DNA of 64,000 bases from Peptoniphilus raoultii. GTDB taxonomy: Bacteria; Bacillota; Clostridia; Tissierellales; Peptoniphilaceae. The DNA lies in the NCBI RefSeq assembly GCF_900099555.1, contig NZ_FMWM01000002.1, positions 1,547,629 to 1,611,628 on the forward strand. Direction: 5' to 3'. Under the pieces are notes generated by a model that worked only from the letters and a program-made list of their open reading frames with translations, searched no databases and was not told the DNA's origin. A program made the translations under genes and the position numbers. This document shows positions 9,772-19,000 of this stretch, one piece after another. Each line of letters begins with the position of its first letter. Position 1 is the stretch's first letter.

Positions 9772-10563
9772 ATGAAAATTTTAGTATGCTTAAAACTTGT
9801 TCCTAATGTAAGGGAGGCAAAAATAGATCCTGTTACAAATAATTTGGACCGCTCATCTATGAGGATGGTTGTAAATCCATCTGACCTTTGCGGTCTTAAG
9901 TTTGCCTTAAATATTAAGGATGCTTTAGATGATACAGAAATTTCTGTCTTAAGTATGGGAACAATGGCTGCCGAAAAATTTTTGCGTGATGCAATTCAAA
10001 TGGGCGCTGACAAAGCCTATTTATTATCTGATATGGCCTTTAAGGGTTCAGACACTTTGGCAACTTCCTATTCCCTTTCCCGTGCCATAAAATCTTTGGG
10101 GGATTTTGATTTAATTATAACGGGTGACTCAACTTTAGATGGGGATACTGGTCAAGTCGGCCCTGAACTTTCTAAATTTTTAGACTTTAATCTATTGTCT
10201 TTTATTAAGGATATAAAATATGAAGATGAATCTTTTATTGTGACAAGAATCTCTAATGATAGAGAGGAAGAAGTTAGGGCAAAAGCTCCCTTACTTGTAA
10301 CTGCTCTAAAGGATTCAGTACCAAGACCTTCAAAATTTTCTCGTGGTCGTGAAGAAATTGCCCAAGAGGCTGAAATAAAAATTTTGTCTTCAGAAAACGT
10401 GGACTTTGATGAGGATAGAATTGGTCAAAAGGGTTCACCTACCATAGTAAAAGAAGTTTTTCCACCTGTTCATAATGAGCCTGGACAATTTATTGAAGGT
10501 AGTATTGACGAAAAAGTTAAGGGACTTATTGATATATTAAGAGAAAGAAAGGTAATAGAATAA
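9772..10563 (+). CDS. etfB: Electron transfer flavoprotein beta subunit
   Basis: Partner of EtfA in the FAD/AMP-binding heterodimer that carries electrons from acyl-CoA dehydrogenases or takes part in flavin-based bifurcation. 263 residues, starting MKILVCLKLVPNVREAKIDP. The domain holds DLIITGDSTLDGDTGQVGPELSKFL (in parts: ITGDSTLDGDTGQVGPEL near 127-144), matching the nucleotide-binding loop. A GTG at 9766 is in frame but lies inside the GGAGAGG site; ATG at 9772 is preferred. Stop overlaps the etfA start by one base. No acyl-CoA dehydrogenase is adjacent. A TATAAT (9739-9744) upstream may be the -10 element, without a good -35. Confidence 0.92.
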   Translation: MKILVCLKLVPNVREAKIDPVTNNLDRSSMRMVVNPSDLCGLKFALNIKDALDDTEISVLSMGTMAAEKFLRDAIQMGADKAYLLSDMAFKGSDTLATSYSLSRAIKSLGDFDLIITGDSTLDGDTGQVGPELSKFLDFNLLSFIKDIKYEDESFIVTRISNDREEEVRAKAPLLVTALKDSVPRPSKFSRGREEIAQEAEIKILSSENVDFDEDRIGQKGSPTIVKEVFPPVHNEPGQFIEGSIDEKVKGLIDILRERKVIE

Positions 10564-11540
10564 TGGCAAATAATATTTGGGTTTTTATTGAAGAAGAAAA
10601 AAATGACTTGTCAGAGCTTTCTAAGGAAATAATGAATAAGGCAAGAAAAATTGCAGATGATTTGAAAAAAGATTTGACAGCTGTAATTTTCGGGCCAAAA
10701 AAGGATGAAATTTGCCAAAAGTCAATTTTTTATGGAGCTAACAAGGTTTTATATGTAAATAATAAAAATTTGGAAATTTATAGGACTCTTCCCTATGAAG
10801 AGGCCCTAAATAAATTAATAGATAAATATAAGCCCCATTTAATTTTATTTTCAGCTACTTTTAATAGCAGAGAGCTGGCCGCAAGAATTTGTGCAGGAAG
10901 AAAAATAGGTCTTGTTGCTGAATGTTCAGACCTTGATATAGACGAGGGCGACATAAAATTTATAAGGCCAACTTTTGACGGCAAATTATATTCTGACATA
11001 AGAATAACAACAAGCCCCCTTATGGCAACAATAGGAGGAAGGGCCTTCCTACCTGCTAAAGAAAATGATAATTTAAGGGGAGCAGTTATTAAAGAGGATT
11101 TGGAAATTTCCGATGATTTAATAGTAAGCGAAATTTTAAATTCCAAGGAGCTTTTAAATAAGATTAAGGATATAAGCAAGGCAAAAATTATTGTGGCTGG
11201 AGGTATGGGTATAGGCGAAAGCAAAAATTGGCATTTAATTGAAGAGTTTGCAGATGCAGTTGGAGGTCATGTTGCAGCATCGAAACCGGTTTGCGATTTG
11301 GGCATCTGCCCCAGCGACTATCAAATTGGAGTAAGCGGAAATATTGTTAAGCCAGACATTTATTTTGCAATTGGAATTTCCGGAGCCATTCAGCATTTAA
11401 ATGGTATGAAAAATTCAAAACTTATAATTGCCATTAATAATGACCCTAAGGCACCAATATTACAAGTTTCCCACTACTGTATTGTGGCAGACCTCTTTGA
11501 AATACTTCCAAAACTTACAGAAAAACTTAAAAATAAATAA
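10563..11540 (+). CDS. etfA: Electron transfer flavoprotein alpha subunit
   Basis: 325 residues. Residues 1 to about 190 form the N-terminal domain; the C-terminal FAD-binding domain includes KIIVAGGMGIGESKNWHLIE (about 208-227), VGGHVAASKPVCDLG, and the late GISGAIQHLNGMKNSKLIIAINNDPKAPI signature (GISGAIQHLNGM near 273-284). Coupled to etfB (TAATG overlap). A bidirectional terminator follows. Whether the pair serves butyryl-CoA dehydrogenase or another dehydrogenase cannot be told from the window. Confidence 0.93.
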   Translation: MANNIWVFIEEEKNDLSELSKEIMNKARKIADDLKKDLTAVIFGPKKDEICQKSIFYGANKVLYVNNKNLEIYRTLPYEEALNKLIDKYKPHLILFSATFNSRELAARICAGRKIGLVAECSDLDIDEGDIKFIRPTFDGKLYSDIRITTSPLMATIGGRAFLPAKENDNLRGAVIKEDLEISDDLIVSEILNSKELLNKIKDISKAKIIVAGGMGIGESKNWHLIEEFADAVGGHVAASKPVCDLGICPSDYQIGVSGNIVKPDIYFAIGISGAIQHLNGMKNSKLIIAINNDPKAPILQVSHYCIVADLFEILPKLTEKLKNK

Positions 11541-11552
11541 ATATGCAAAAAT

Positions 11553-11584
11553 AAAGAGTAGTCATTTTAAAGTGACTACTCTTT
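11553..11584. terminator. Bidirectional terminator between etfA and rplL
   Basis: Perfect 12-bp inverted repeat aaagagtagtca / tgactactcttt (11553-11564 and 11573-11584) with an 8-base loop. The T run on the right serves etfA and the A run on the left serves the convergent rplL transcript. Confidence 0.9.
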
Positions 11585-11600
11585 TTTGATTTAAAAATTT

Positions 11601-11987
11601 TTACTTAACTTCTACAGTTGCTCCAACTTCTTCAAGTTTAGCTTTGATTTCGTTAGCTTCGTCAGCGCTTACGCCTTCTTTAACAGCTTTTGGTGTTCCG
11701 TCAACAAGTGCCTTTGCATCTTTAAGTCCAAGTCCAGTAAGATCTTTAACTACTTTAATAACTTTTACTTTTTCTTGACCAGCTTCTGTTAAAACTACAT
11801 CAAATTCAGTTTTTTCTTCTGCTGCTGCAGCTGGTGCTGCTCCTGCTGCTGCTGGTGCTGCTGCAACTGCCATTGGAGCTGCTGCTGATACTCCGAATTC
11901 TTCTTCAAGAGCCTTTACTACTTCTGATAATTCTAAAACTGTAAGTTCTTTAATTTCTTCTATAAGTTTTTCTGTTCTTTCTGACAT
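11601..11987 (-). CDS. rplL: 50S ribosomal protein L7/L12
   Basis: Stalk protein that recruits translation GTPases. 128 residues: N-terminal dimerisation helices (about 1-35), an alanine/proline-rich hinge (about 36-58, repeated [16 protein letters not shown]), and the C-terminal domain with [21 protein letters not shown]. It follows rplJ by 22 bp and shares its promoter and attenuator. Confidence 0.98.
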   Translation of the reverse strand: MSERTEKLIEEIKELTVLELSEVVKALEEEFGVSAAAPMAVAAAPAAAGAAPAAAAEEKTEFDVVLTEAGQEKVKVIKVVKDLTGLGLKDAKALVDGTPKAVKEGVSADEANEIKAKLEEVGATVEVK

Positions 11988-12009
11988 TTTATTTCCTCCT
12001 AATTAATTA

Positions 12010-12546
12010 TTAAGCTGCTTCTTCGCTTTTCTTTTCTCCAATAGCATTTAAAACTATTGCAAGTGATCTTATCGTTCCGTTTAATACATTTGCAAGTCCT
12101 TGAATTGGTGCATTTAAGCCACCAAGAACTTGAGCTATTAATACTTCCTTAGACGGTAATTTTGCTAAAGCATCCACTTCTGGAATTGATAAAATTTTTC
12201 CGTCTACTATTCCTGATTTGATTTCAAGTTCTGCATGATCTTTTGCATATTCAGTTGCAATTTTTGCAGCACTTGCAGGATCTGCCATACCCATAGCTAT
12301 GGCTGAAGGTCCTTTAAGAATTTCATCAAGGCCATCGTAACCAAGTTCTTTAAAGGCAAGTCTCATCATAGTATTTTTATATACCTTATATTCAACTTCC
12401 GCATCCCTAAATTTATTTCTAAGTTCAGTAGCTTCTTCAACGTTAAGACCTCTGTAGTTTAAAAATACAATTGATTGTGCCCTTTCTATCTTCTCTTTAA
12501 TTTCAGAAACAACGGCTTCTTTGGCTTTAAGTTTTTCTTCTTTCAC
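12010..12546 (-). CDS. rplJ: 50S ribosomal protein L10
   Basis: Base of the L7/L12 stalk. The start is a GTG at 12546 (VKEEKLKAKEAVVSEIKEKI), 6 bases behind GGAGG; the in-frame extension to 12615 runs through the attenuator hairpin and is rejected. This gives 178 residues. Signatures: SIVFLNYRGLNVEEATELR and EYKVYKNTMMRLAFKE. The C-terminal helix carries the L7/L12 dimers. L10(L12)4 is the known ligand of the leader upstream. Confidence 0.96.
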   Translation of the reverse strand: MKEEKLKAKEAVVSEIKEKIERAQSIVFLNYRGLNVEEATELRNKFRDAEVEYKVYKNTMMRLAFKELGYDGLDEILKGPSAIAMGMADPASAAKIATEYAKDHAELEIKSGIVDGKILSIPEVDALAKLPSKEVLIAQVLGGLNAPIQGLANVLNGTIRSLAIVLNAIGEKKSEEAA

Positions 12547-12560
12547 CTTCTCACCTCCAT

Positions 12561-12663
12561 AAAAAAATCTCACACCGCTATGTGAGACTTGAAAATTATA
12601 ACATCGAATTCTCAAACCTCGGTAGGATATTAAGACAAAGTCACCTACTGTCTGCGGCTAACA
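12561..12663 (-). ncRNA. Ribosomal protein L10 leader with intrinsic attenuator
   Basis: The minus-strand RNA between promoter and rplJ holds the familiar L10-leader core: GCAGACAGUAGGUGACUUUG followed by CUUAAUAUCCUACCGAGGU (12616-12657), pairing GUAGG with CCUAC. Next comes UCUCACA-UAGCGG-UGUGAGA (12568-12587) and seven U (12561-12567), a terminator placed just before the ribosome-binding site. Together they suggest feedback attenuation by L10/L12, as known for rplJL of Firmicutes. Confidence 0.88.
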
Positions 12664-12669
12664 TTTCAT

Positions 12670-12698
12670 ATTATATAGACTCTTAATATAATTGTCAA
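12670..12698 (-). promoter_or_regulatory. Consensus promoter of rplJ-rplL
   Basis: TTGACA (12693-12698) and TATAAT (12670-12675), 17-bp spacing; a perfect SigA promoter facing rplJ. Confidence 0.93.
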
Positions 12699-12813
12699 AT
12701 ATTTTTTCAAATTTTTTTATCTATTTTACGTCTACCTTTTATTAAAAATAATTGACAATGAATCTGCAAGATAATATTTTATAATATGTTATTACAATTA
12801 GGAGGACATACGC

Positions 12814-13368
12814 ATGAAAAATCTTAAAACTAAAGACTTAGTTTTATGTGCTTTATTTATAGCACTAATAGCAGTAGGAGCATTTATTAAAATACCCATT
12901 CCCCTTGTTCCCTTCACAATGCAATTTTTATTTACTATGCTTGCAGGGCTACTACTCTGGCCAGAACTTGGTTTTATTTCCGTAACTTGTTACATAATTA
13001 TTGGCCTAATTGGACTTCCAATTTTTACTGAAGGCGGCGGAATCGCTTATATTTTTAAGCCAAGTTTTGGTTACATAATTGGTTTTGCCTTTGGTGCTTA
13101 TGTTACTGGTAAGATTGCATACAGTGGTGACAAGCCAAATATTAAGAAATTATTAATCGCAAATTTTTCTGGACTTTTAATTGTTTATCTCTTTGGGATG
13201 GTTTACTACTATTTAATCAGTAATTTCTATTTGAATTCACCAATTGGGGTCTGGACTCTTCTTTTATACTGCTTTATCTTAGCAGTCCCCGGAGATATTT
13301 TATTGTGTTTTATTGGAGCTTTTTTAGGAAAAAGACTAATCCCCGTTTTAAAGAAAAGTTATTATTAG
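12814..13368 (+). CDS. bioY: Biotin transporter BioY (ECF S component)
   Basis: Membrane substrate-binding component of an energy-coupling-factor transporter; it needs the shared EcfA/A'/T module, which is not in the window. 184 residues with about six membrane segments. Typical BioY features are the N-terminal ALIAVGAFIKIPIPLVPFTMQ region (in part IKIPIPLVPFTMQ, 25-37), YIIIGLIGLPIFTEGGG, and IFKPSFGYIIGFAFGAY. Start ATG behind TTAGGAGGA. The TAG stop overlaps the ribosome-binding site of bioD, so the three bio genes form one operon. A TTGACA lies at about 12752 but no good -10 at proper distance. Confidence 0.93.
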   Translation: MKNLKTKDLVLCALFIALIAVGAFIKIPIPLVPFTMQFLFTMLAGLLLWPELGFISVTCYIIIGLIGLPIFTEGGGIAYIFKPSFGYIIGFAFGAYVTGKIAYSGDKPNIKKLLIANFSGLLIVYLFGMVYYYLISNFYLNSPIGVWTLLLYCFILAVPGDILLCFIGAFLGKRLIPVLKKSYY

Positions 13369-13378
13369 GAGTGATATT

Positions 13379-14062
13379 TTGAGTAAAAGTATTTTTATTA
13401 CAGGTACAGGTACCGATATTGGAAAGACATATATTGCAGCTTTAATAGTTAAAAAATTGAAAGAATACGGCTTTAAATCAGCTTATTATAAGGCTGCAAT
13501 GAGTGGAAATATAAAAAATGAAAATGGCAAATTAATTCCAGGAGATGCTAAGTTTGTAAAAGACATGGCAGAAATTGAACAATCTCTCGATGAAATGTGC
13601 CCTTATGTATACGAAAGAGCAGTTTCACCACATCTTGCTTCTAAAATCGAGGGAAATCCCGTTGATTTAAAAGTTGCAAAAGAAAATTATGAAAGTATAA
13701 AAGATAAATATGATTATATTACGCTTGAAGGATCCGGTGGAATTTTATGTCCGCTTAGATTTGGTGATAAGAAAATTTTCTTAGAAGATTTTATAAAAGC
13801 ATGCAAATTATCTTCAATTTTAGTGGCTGATACGGGTCTTGGAACTATTAATGACATAGCCTTAACTGCATTTTATATGAAAGAAAAAGGCCTTAATTTA
13901 AAGGCAATTATTTTTAATAATTATATCGAAGGCGATATTATGCAAGAAGATAATATCAAAATGTGTGAATACCTTACTGGATTAAAAGTAATTGCTTGTG
14001 TTAAAAAGGGCGACACAGACATAGATATTTCAAAAGAATTATTTGAATCTTTATACGAATAG
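13379..14062 (+). CDS. bioD: ATP-dependent dethiobiotin synthetase BioD
   Basis: Closes the ureido ring of dethiobiotin from 7,8-diaminopelargonate, CO2 and ATP. 227 residues. It starts at TTG (13379) after AGGAGTGAT, giving SKSIFITGTGTDIGKTYIA with the P-loop GTGTDIGKT (about 8-16). Also visible are YKAAMSGN (substrate loop, usual K-P-[IV]-x-[ST]-G variant) and LEGSGGILCPL (116-126 region). Ten bases after bioY and ten before bioA. Confidence 0.92.
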   Translation: MSKSIFITGTGTDIGKTYIAALIVKKLKEYGFKSAYYKAAMSGNIKNENGKLIPGDAKFVKDMAEIEQSLDEMCPYVYERAVSPHLASKIEGNPVDLKVAKENYESIKDKYDYITLEGSGGILCPLRFGDKKIFLEDFIKACKLSSILVADTGLGTINDIALTAFYMKEKGLNLKAIIFNNYIEGDIMQEDNIKMCEYLTGLKVIACVKKGDTDIDISKELFESLYE

Positions 14063-14072
14063 GAGTGAAAAA

Positions 14073-15272
14073 ATGATTTGGTATCCATATGAACAGCTGA
14101 AAACAATGAAAAAACCTATTAAGGTTATTGATGCAGAAGGAGTTTATTTATACACTAAAGACAAGAAACTAATTGATTCTGTGTCTTCATGGTGGAGTGT
14201 AATTTACGGTTACAAAAATAAAGAATTAAACGAAGCTATCAAAAACCAAGTGGATAATTTTTCACATATTATGCTTGGAGGATTGACTCATGAGCCAGTG
14301 GAAAAACTTTCAAATAAGTTGAAGGAATTTCTTCCAGGAGATTTAGACTATCCTTTCTTCTCCGATTCTGGATCAGTTGCAGTTGAAGTTGCTCTTAAAA
14401 TGGCTCTTCAATTTTATGTAAATCAAGGAATTAATGACAGAACTATGATTTTATCTCTTACTAATTCTTATCATGGAGATACTTTCAAAACAATGGAAGT
14501 TGGCGATGACGAAGACTACCACTTTGTCCTTAATGCCTATGGCGAAAGCCCTTATGTAGTTCATGTCCCAACAGAAACCTCTCTATTAGAAGAAGCATTT
14601 GAAAAATATGGATATAAACTAAATTCTTTTATTGTTGAGCCACTTCTACAAGGTGCTGGCGGAATGAGAATGTATGATATTTCTTTCTTAAAAAGAGCAA
14701 GAGAACTTTGTGATGAGTACAATGTGCTATTAATCTTCGATGAAGTTGCAACTGGATTCGGAAAAACCGGTCACAGATTTGTAGCCGATGTTGTTCTTCC
14801 AGATATTCTTGTTCTTGGAAAGGCACTTACTGCAGGATATATTGGACATGCTACAACCGTTGCAAATAAAAAAGTTTTCGATGCTTTTTATGATGATGAT
14901 CCTAATCACGCATTTATGCACGGACCAACTTTTATGGGCAATCCTCTAGCTTGTTCAGTATCTCTTAAAGCTCTTGAAATTTTTGAAATAAATAATTATA
15001 TGGATAAGGTTAAGCATATTGAAGAAGTTGAAAGAGAAGAAATGGAAGGTTTCTCTGACGATAGGATTGAGGAAATTAGAATAATGGGAAATGTGTGCTG
15101 TATCGAAGTTAAAGATTCAAAAACTCTTAATGGTTATCAAGACTTTGCCTATGAAAGAGGAATTTTTGCAAGACCCTTTATTAAATACATTTATTCCATG
15201 GTTCCTTATGTAATAGAATATGATGAGCTTACAAAAGTTCTTGGAACTATGAAAGAATGGTTTGCTAATTAA
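14073..15272 (+). CDS. bioA: Adenosylmethionine-8-amino-7-oxononanoate aminotransferase BioA
   Basis: PLP-dependent class III aminotransferase making 7,8-diaminopelargonate. 399 residues, starting MIWYPYEQLKTMKKP behind AGGAGTGAAAA; an in-frame upstream ATG inside bioD (14043) is rejected. Signatures: VSSWWSVIYGY, NSYHGDTFKTMEVG, LLIFDEVATGFGKTG (catalytic Asp about 227), and the PLP lysine in LVLGKALTAGYIG. HAFMHGPTFMGNPLAC is also conserved. bioF, bioB, bioC/W are not nearby. The substrate amino donor (SAM or lysine) cannot be judged. Confidence 0.93.
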   Translation: MIWYPYEQLKTMKKPIKVIDAEGVYLYTKDKKLIDSVSSWWSVIYGYKNKELNEAIKNQVDNFSHIMLGGLTHEPVEKLSNKLKEFLPGDLDYPFFSDSGSVAVEVALKMALQFYVNQGINDRTMILSLTNSYHGDTFKTMEVGDDEDYHFVLNAYGESPYVVHVPTETSLLEEAFEKYGYKLNSFIVEPLLQGAGGMRMYDISFLKRARELCDEYNVLLIFDEVATGFGKTGHRFVADVVLPDILVLGKALTAGYIGHATTVANKKVFDAFYDDDPNHAFMHGPTFMGNPLACSVSLKALEIFEINNYMDKVKHIEEVEREEMEGFSDDRIEEIRIMGNVCCIEVKDSKTLNGYQDFAYERGIFARPFIKYIYSMVPYVIEYDELTKVLGTMKEWFAN

Positions 15273-15316
15273 ATAATTTATAAGATCCATTTATGGTTTA
15301 ATAAGGGATACTCATA

Positions 15317-15340
15317 GGGCACAGGCAGTGCCCTTTTTTA
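15317..15340 (+). terminator. Terminator after bioA
   Basis: GGGCAC-AGGCA-GTGCCC followed by TTTTTTA; closes the bioYDA transcript, and its T run abuts the end of the convergent gene at 15338. Confidence 0.88.
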
Positions 15341-15703
15341 ATTTCTATTTATTTTTATATCCTTATAGAAAAGTCCATCGCCATTACAATAAAATAAAAT
15401 TCTTCTCACTCTATTTATTTTAAATCTAGCTTGAGGATCTTGCTGTGGATAAAGCTTTTCTATTTCAATCTTTCCATCTGATACTGCAGCTATAAAAGAG
15501 ATGTAGTGATTTTTTCTCATCTCATTTTCAATTCTCACATAATATTCATCTTCTATCTTCTCAATTTGAATTTTGTGTCCTTCATCTACCTCTTCAGCTA
15601 ATTCAGGTTCAAGTTTTATTCCGTGACAGCGAACGTCTACATCCCCAATAGAATGAATTACATTTCCACAAACTGAACAGACATAAAAATTAGACTTCAT
15701 CAT
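15338..15703 (-). CDS. Desulfoferrodoxin-like domain (C-terminal half of a frameshifted HTH regulator)
   Basis: 121 residues with CSVCGN, RCHG, a conserved HYISFIA and YCNGDGLF, the pattern of the superoxide-reductase-like domain that clostridia carry fused behind an XRE-type HTH. One ligand position of the usual CNxHG motif is Asp here, so activity as a reductase is doubtful. In the same frame the sequence stays open upstream and reads VAVNNTNRATNMM, which is the normal linker of the fusion, showing that the ATG used here is not the true start. See the HTH half at 15727-15936. A one-base frameshift separates them. Confidence 0.7.
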   Translation of the reverse strand: MMKSNFYVCSVCGNVIHSIGDVDVRCHGIKLEPELAEEVDEGHKIQIEKIEDEYYVRIENEMRKNHYISFIAAVSDGKIEIEKLYPQQDPQARFKINRVRRILFYCNGDGLFYKDIKINRN

Positions 15704-15726
15704 ATTTGTAGCTCTATTTGTATTGT

Positions 15727-15936
15727 TTACTGCAACTCCCGAATAAGCTCTGATATAGAAATTGAAAAAACCTTAGCTATTGATTCAAGCAGTGCAATAT
15801 CTGTATAGCCTTGTCCTCTTTCCCATTTAGAAACTGTTTTATCACTCACACTTAAATTTTCAGCTAATTCTTTTTGAGTCATTTTACTTTTCTCTCTAAG
15901 TTCTTTTATCATAAGACCTGTGAGATATTGATTCAT
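15727..15936 (-). CDS. XRE-family helix-turn-helix domain (N-terminal half of a frameshifted regulator)
   Basis: 69 residues, MNQYLTGLMIKELREKSK onward, with the HTH MTQKELAENLSVSDKTVSKWERG (helix 3 SDKTVSKWERG). The reading frame stops soon after ISISELIRELQ, where homologous clostridial proteins continue into a desulfoferrodoxin-like domain. That domain is encoded just downstream, displaced by one base; the switch point is near CTTATT at 15743-15748. Start ATG at 15936 follows GAGGTG; a GTG three codons upstream overlaps that site. Likely a DNA-binding sensor of metal or redox state, now split. Confidence 0.75.
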   Translation of the reverse strand: MNQYLTGLMIKELREKSKMTQKELAENLSVSDKTVSKWERGQGYTDIALLESIAKVFSISISELIRELQ

Positions 15937-15966
15937 ATTTAACACCTCTTTTTTATTATACCTCGC

Positions 15967-15981
15967 ATTAAAATTTTTAAT
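15967..15981. promoter_or_regulatory. Palindrome upstream of the HTH gene (possible operator)
   Basis: ATTAAAA-T-TTTTAAT, perfect 7-bp arms, lies about 30 bp before the HTH start and next to TATAAT (minus strand, about 15955-15960). XRE regulators commonly bind such sites at their own promoters; binding is inference. Confidence 0.4.
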
Positions 15982-16067
15982 ACCTACTAAGAGTAAAGTT
16001 AAAAATTATCTATAATTTAATTGGAAAGTATCCCTTTTATTTTTATATGCAAAGTCTTTAAAATAAT

Positions 16068-16090
16068 AAAAAAGCCCCTGAATTTCAGGG
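16068..16090 (-). terminator. Terminator of the S-layer-type surface protein gene
   Basis: Minus strand CCCTGA-AAT-TCAGGG followed by GCTTTTTTATTATT, 10 bp after the stop. The core is almost the same as the terminator at 54154-54178. Confidence 0.85.
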
Positions 16091-16099
16091 ACTCTTAAA

Positions 16100-19000
16100 C
16101 TATTTAATTATTTTTAACCATTTTTCTTCAATTCCAGCACCCTCAATTCTTTCATATTCATGAGTATGAGATGCTTCAATAATTTCGTAATATGCCCAGT
16201 GATTTTTATCTAAATCTATAAATTTTGCAATTCGGACATCCTTTAGGCCTCTTTCTCTTACCATTCTGTCAAAAAGTTTATTTAGTATTGTTACTGTTTC
16301 TGCTCTTGTTATTTCCTTATCTGGTCTGAATGTGTTGTCTGGATAGCCTGTTATTCTTTTGTTGGCAAAGGCCTGTTCAATAGCATCTTTGTATTTATAG
16401 CCTTCAATATCTGTAAAACTTGTTTTTGCACTATTTTTTGCATCGACATGAGAAATTAATTTTGCCAGTTCTCCTCTTGTAATATTTTCATCAGGTCTAA
16501 AGTTTTCTCCTTCTTTTTCTTCTAAAATTCCTTCCTTAAATGCCACTTCAATAAATGGTCTGTACCATGAATTTTCTAAAACATCTTTATAGATTTTCTT
16601 ATAATCATTTTGTAGAGGAATTTGATAGCCTTTTAATCTAACAAGCATAGTAACAGCCTCTGCTCTTTTTATATTTCCATCAGCTTTTACTCTTAAATCA
16701 GGATATCCTGACAAATACTCTATGTGGGTTTGAGCCTTTTCTGGCAATTTTGCAACAACAGGATAGGTCTTTGTGTATTCATGTTCTTTAAATTCTATTT
16801 TAGGAATTGGTTCTGGCTTTGGTTCTTCTTTCTTTTCCCATTGAGCGATGAATTTATGATGGTCTATTACTTTGTAATCATCGTTAGGTTTATATACCGA
16901 ACCTTTCCAATATAAAAATTTATATCCTTCTCTTGTTGGCGCTTCTATTATTTTGATTACTTTATTAATTTCATATTCATATGATTTAATGGTTTTACCA
17001 TCAGAAAACTTTCCACCATTTGCATCATAAGTTATAATTCTCATTTCATTTTTGTAATTTATATCATAATTATTTAAAAGACTTTCTACTTGCAATATTT
17101 CATGTTTTACATCGGATTTATTACTAAATTTTAAGTTAGTAAAATCTTTATAATTTTTAGGTGGGACAAAAAGTCCTTCTGCAGATTTATTATTTAAAAA
17201 TAGTGTTGTTTCGTCTATATTTAAATTTTTATATGCCTTGTTATCTTTTATTTCATATTTATACTCATAGGGTATTGTGTAAATAGCGCCGCCTTGTCCA
17301 ACTTTAACTTCATTTTTTTCAAACTTTGTACTATTAGAAATATCTACTGATATATTTGCTTTAAGACTCGTTATTTTACCGTCTTTATCTCTATTGACAC
17401 CATTAATACTTATGGCTCCTCCTGAACCATATGCACCATTTTCTATAAATTCCGAACCAGTTATTGTCGTTTTATTATCCATTACATATAGTGCTCCTCC
17501 ACATCCTGACTCATGAGGATTTTTTTGATCATCTTGTGAATGTACATCAGCATAATTTTTTATAAATTTAGCACTACTTATTTCTGTTGGAAAAGCCGTG
17601 AAAACTCCTGCACCTAAAAACGCCTTGTTTTCTTCAAATGTTGAAAATGCTATTTTTATTTTACAATCCTTAACATCTCCCGAAACAGCACTTGAAATTC
17701 CTGCTCCATAGGCAGCTTCATTTTTCTTAAAATTTGATTTCTCAACATCTAGTTTTGAATTAACATTTACATAGATCCCTCCACCAAATTTAGACGAATT
17801 TTCAGTAAAAGTAGAATTTAAGACCTTGTTTTCATTGCTATTATTATCTTTAATAAAGATAGCACCGCCGCCAGATTCTGCAAAGTTATTTGAAAAATTT
17901 GAACTTTCTACATTTAGCTTACCAGAATTATATATTGCTCCTCCTTGTTTAGTAGCTTCATTGCTTTCAAATGTACTATTTTCTTTAATTACTAACTCTC
18001 CACCATATTCTATGATAGCTCCACCATATTGTGCAACATTTCTGGTAAAAGAGGTCTCTTTAATTTCAACATTTTTCATAACACCTATAGCTCCACCGCT
18101 AGAAGCTTTATTTTCCTCAAAGAAACAACTTTCTATAGAAAGTGACCCATAAGCAAAGATTGCACCACCAATACTATCTGCTAAATTGTTTTTAAAGGTA
18201 ACATTTTTTAAATTGACTGTGCAATCAGAACCTGAGCAAATTGCACCTCCATATTTTTCTGTAATATTGTTTTCAAAATAAGAATCGTTAATCGTTAAAG
18301 TCGCATTGTCTGTTGCATAAATACCAGACCCAATAGATTGAACGCCATTAAATTTGGTCCGGTCGTATTTAGTTGCATTGACATTATTTTTTATAGTTGT
18401 GTTATTAAGTATAAGCTTACCGTTACCAGAGACAAAAATTGCGACATGATAGAAAGTATTCGGGTCATCATTTTTACAATTTTGAATTACACAATTATTT
18501 AGAGTAAGAATCCCTTTTTGGTCTTCATTTGGCATCACAGAAAATGCCGATCCCTGTTTATTTCCGTCTATTACAATATTTTCTACCATTAACTTGGAAT
18601 TAACATAAAGTACATTCTTCCACTTATTAATGGTAATTTTTTTTTGTTGATTATCCGAAGACTTTAAAGTAATAAATGTCCTATTGACCGTTGCCACTCC
18701 ACTGTCTTTCCCTATATCAAAGTCTTTCGTTTGCAATACAGTAATTTTTGTTTCCTCAGGTTGTTTTTCTGCCTCAAGAATTGCATCATTTAAATGATCA
18801 AATCGACCAATTTCTGTATTGTCGTCATCTTTTATAACTATAAAAGTCTTTTCCTCAGACAATTTTTGAGGATTGCCCAAAAAGTTTTGTATTTTCTGCC
18901 CATTTCTATGTTCTAAAGTTTCTTCTAAACCTTTTTTATCCGGTGGTTTGTTCTCAGGGATATTTGTTATACCCCCCCCCAGTTGATTTTCTTCAGTTAC

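Noticed and set aside
10793-11224. 143-codon antisense frame in etfA
   Set aside because: etfA is clearly coding on the other strand and the antisense product has no recognisable features.
12547-12615. N-terminal extension of L10
   Set aside because: The extension is encoded by the attenuator hairpin; GTG 12546 has the correct spacing to GGAGG.
12752-12805. BirA operator before bioY
   Set aside because: Only short TAATTG/CAATTA arms at large distance; no match to the usual GTTAAC-type inverted repeat.
17826-18152. Open frame on the plus strand inside the surface-protein gene
   Set aside because: Shadow of the repeated GGAI codons; no start signal.
17300-18500. CRISPR-like repeat array
   Set aside because: The periodicity comes from degenerate protein repeats in a coding gene, not from identical DNA repeats with spacers.
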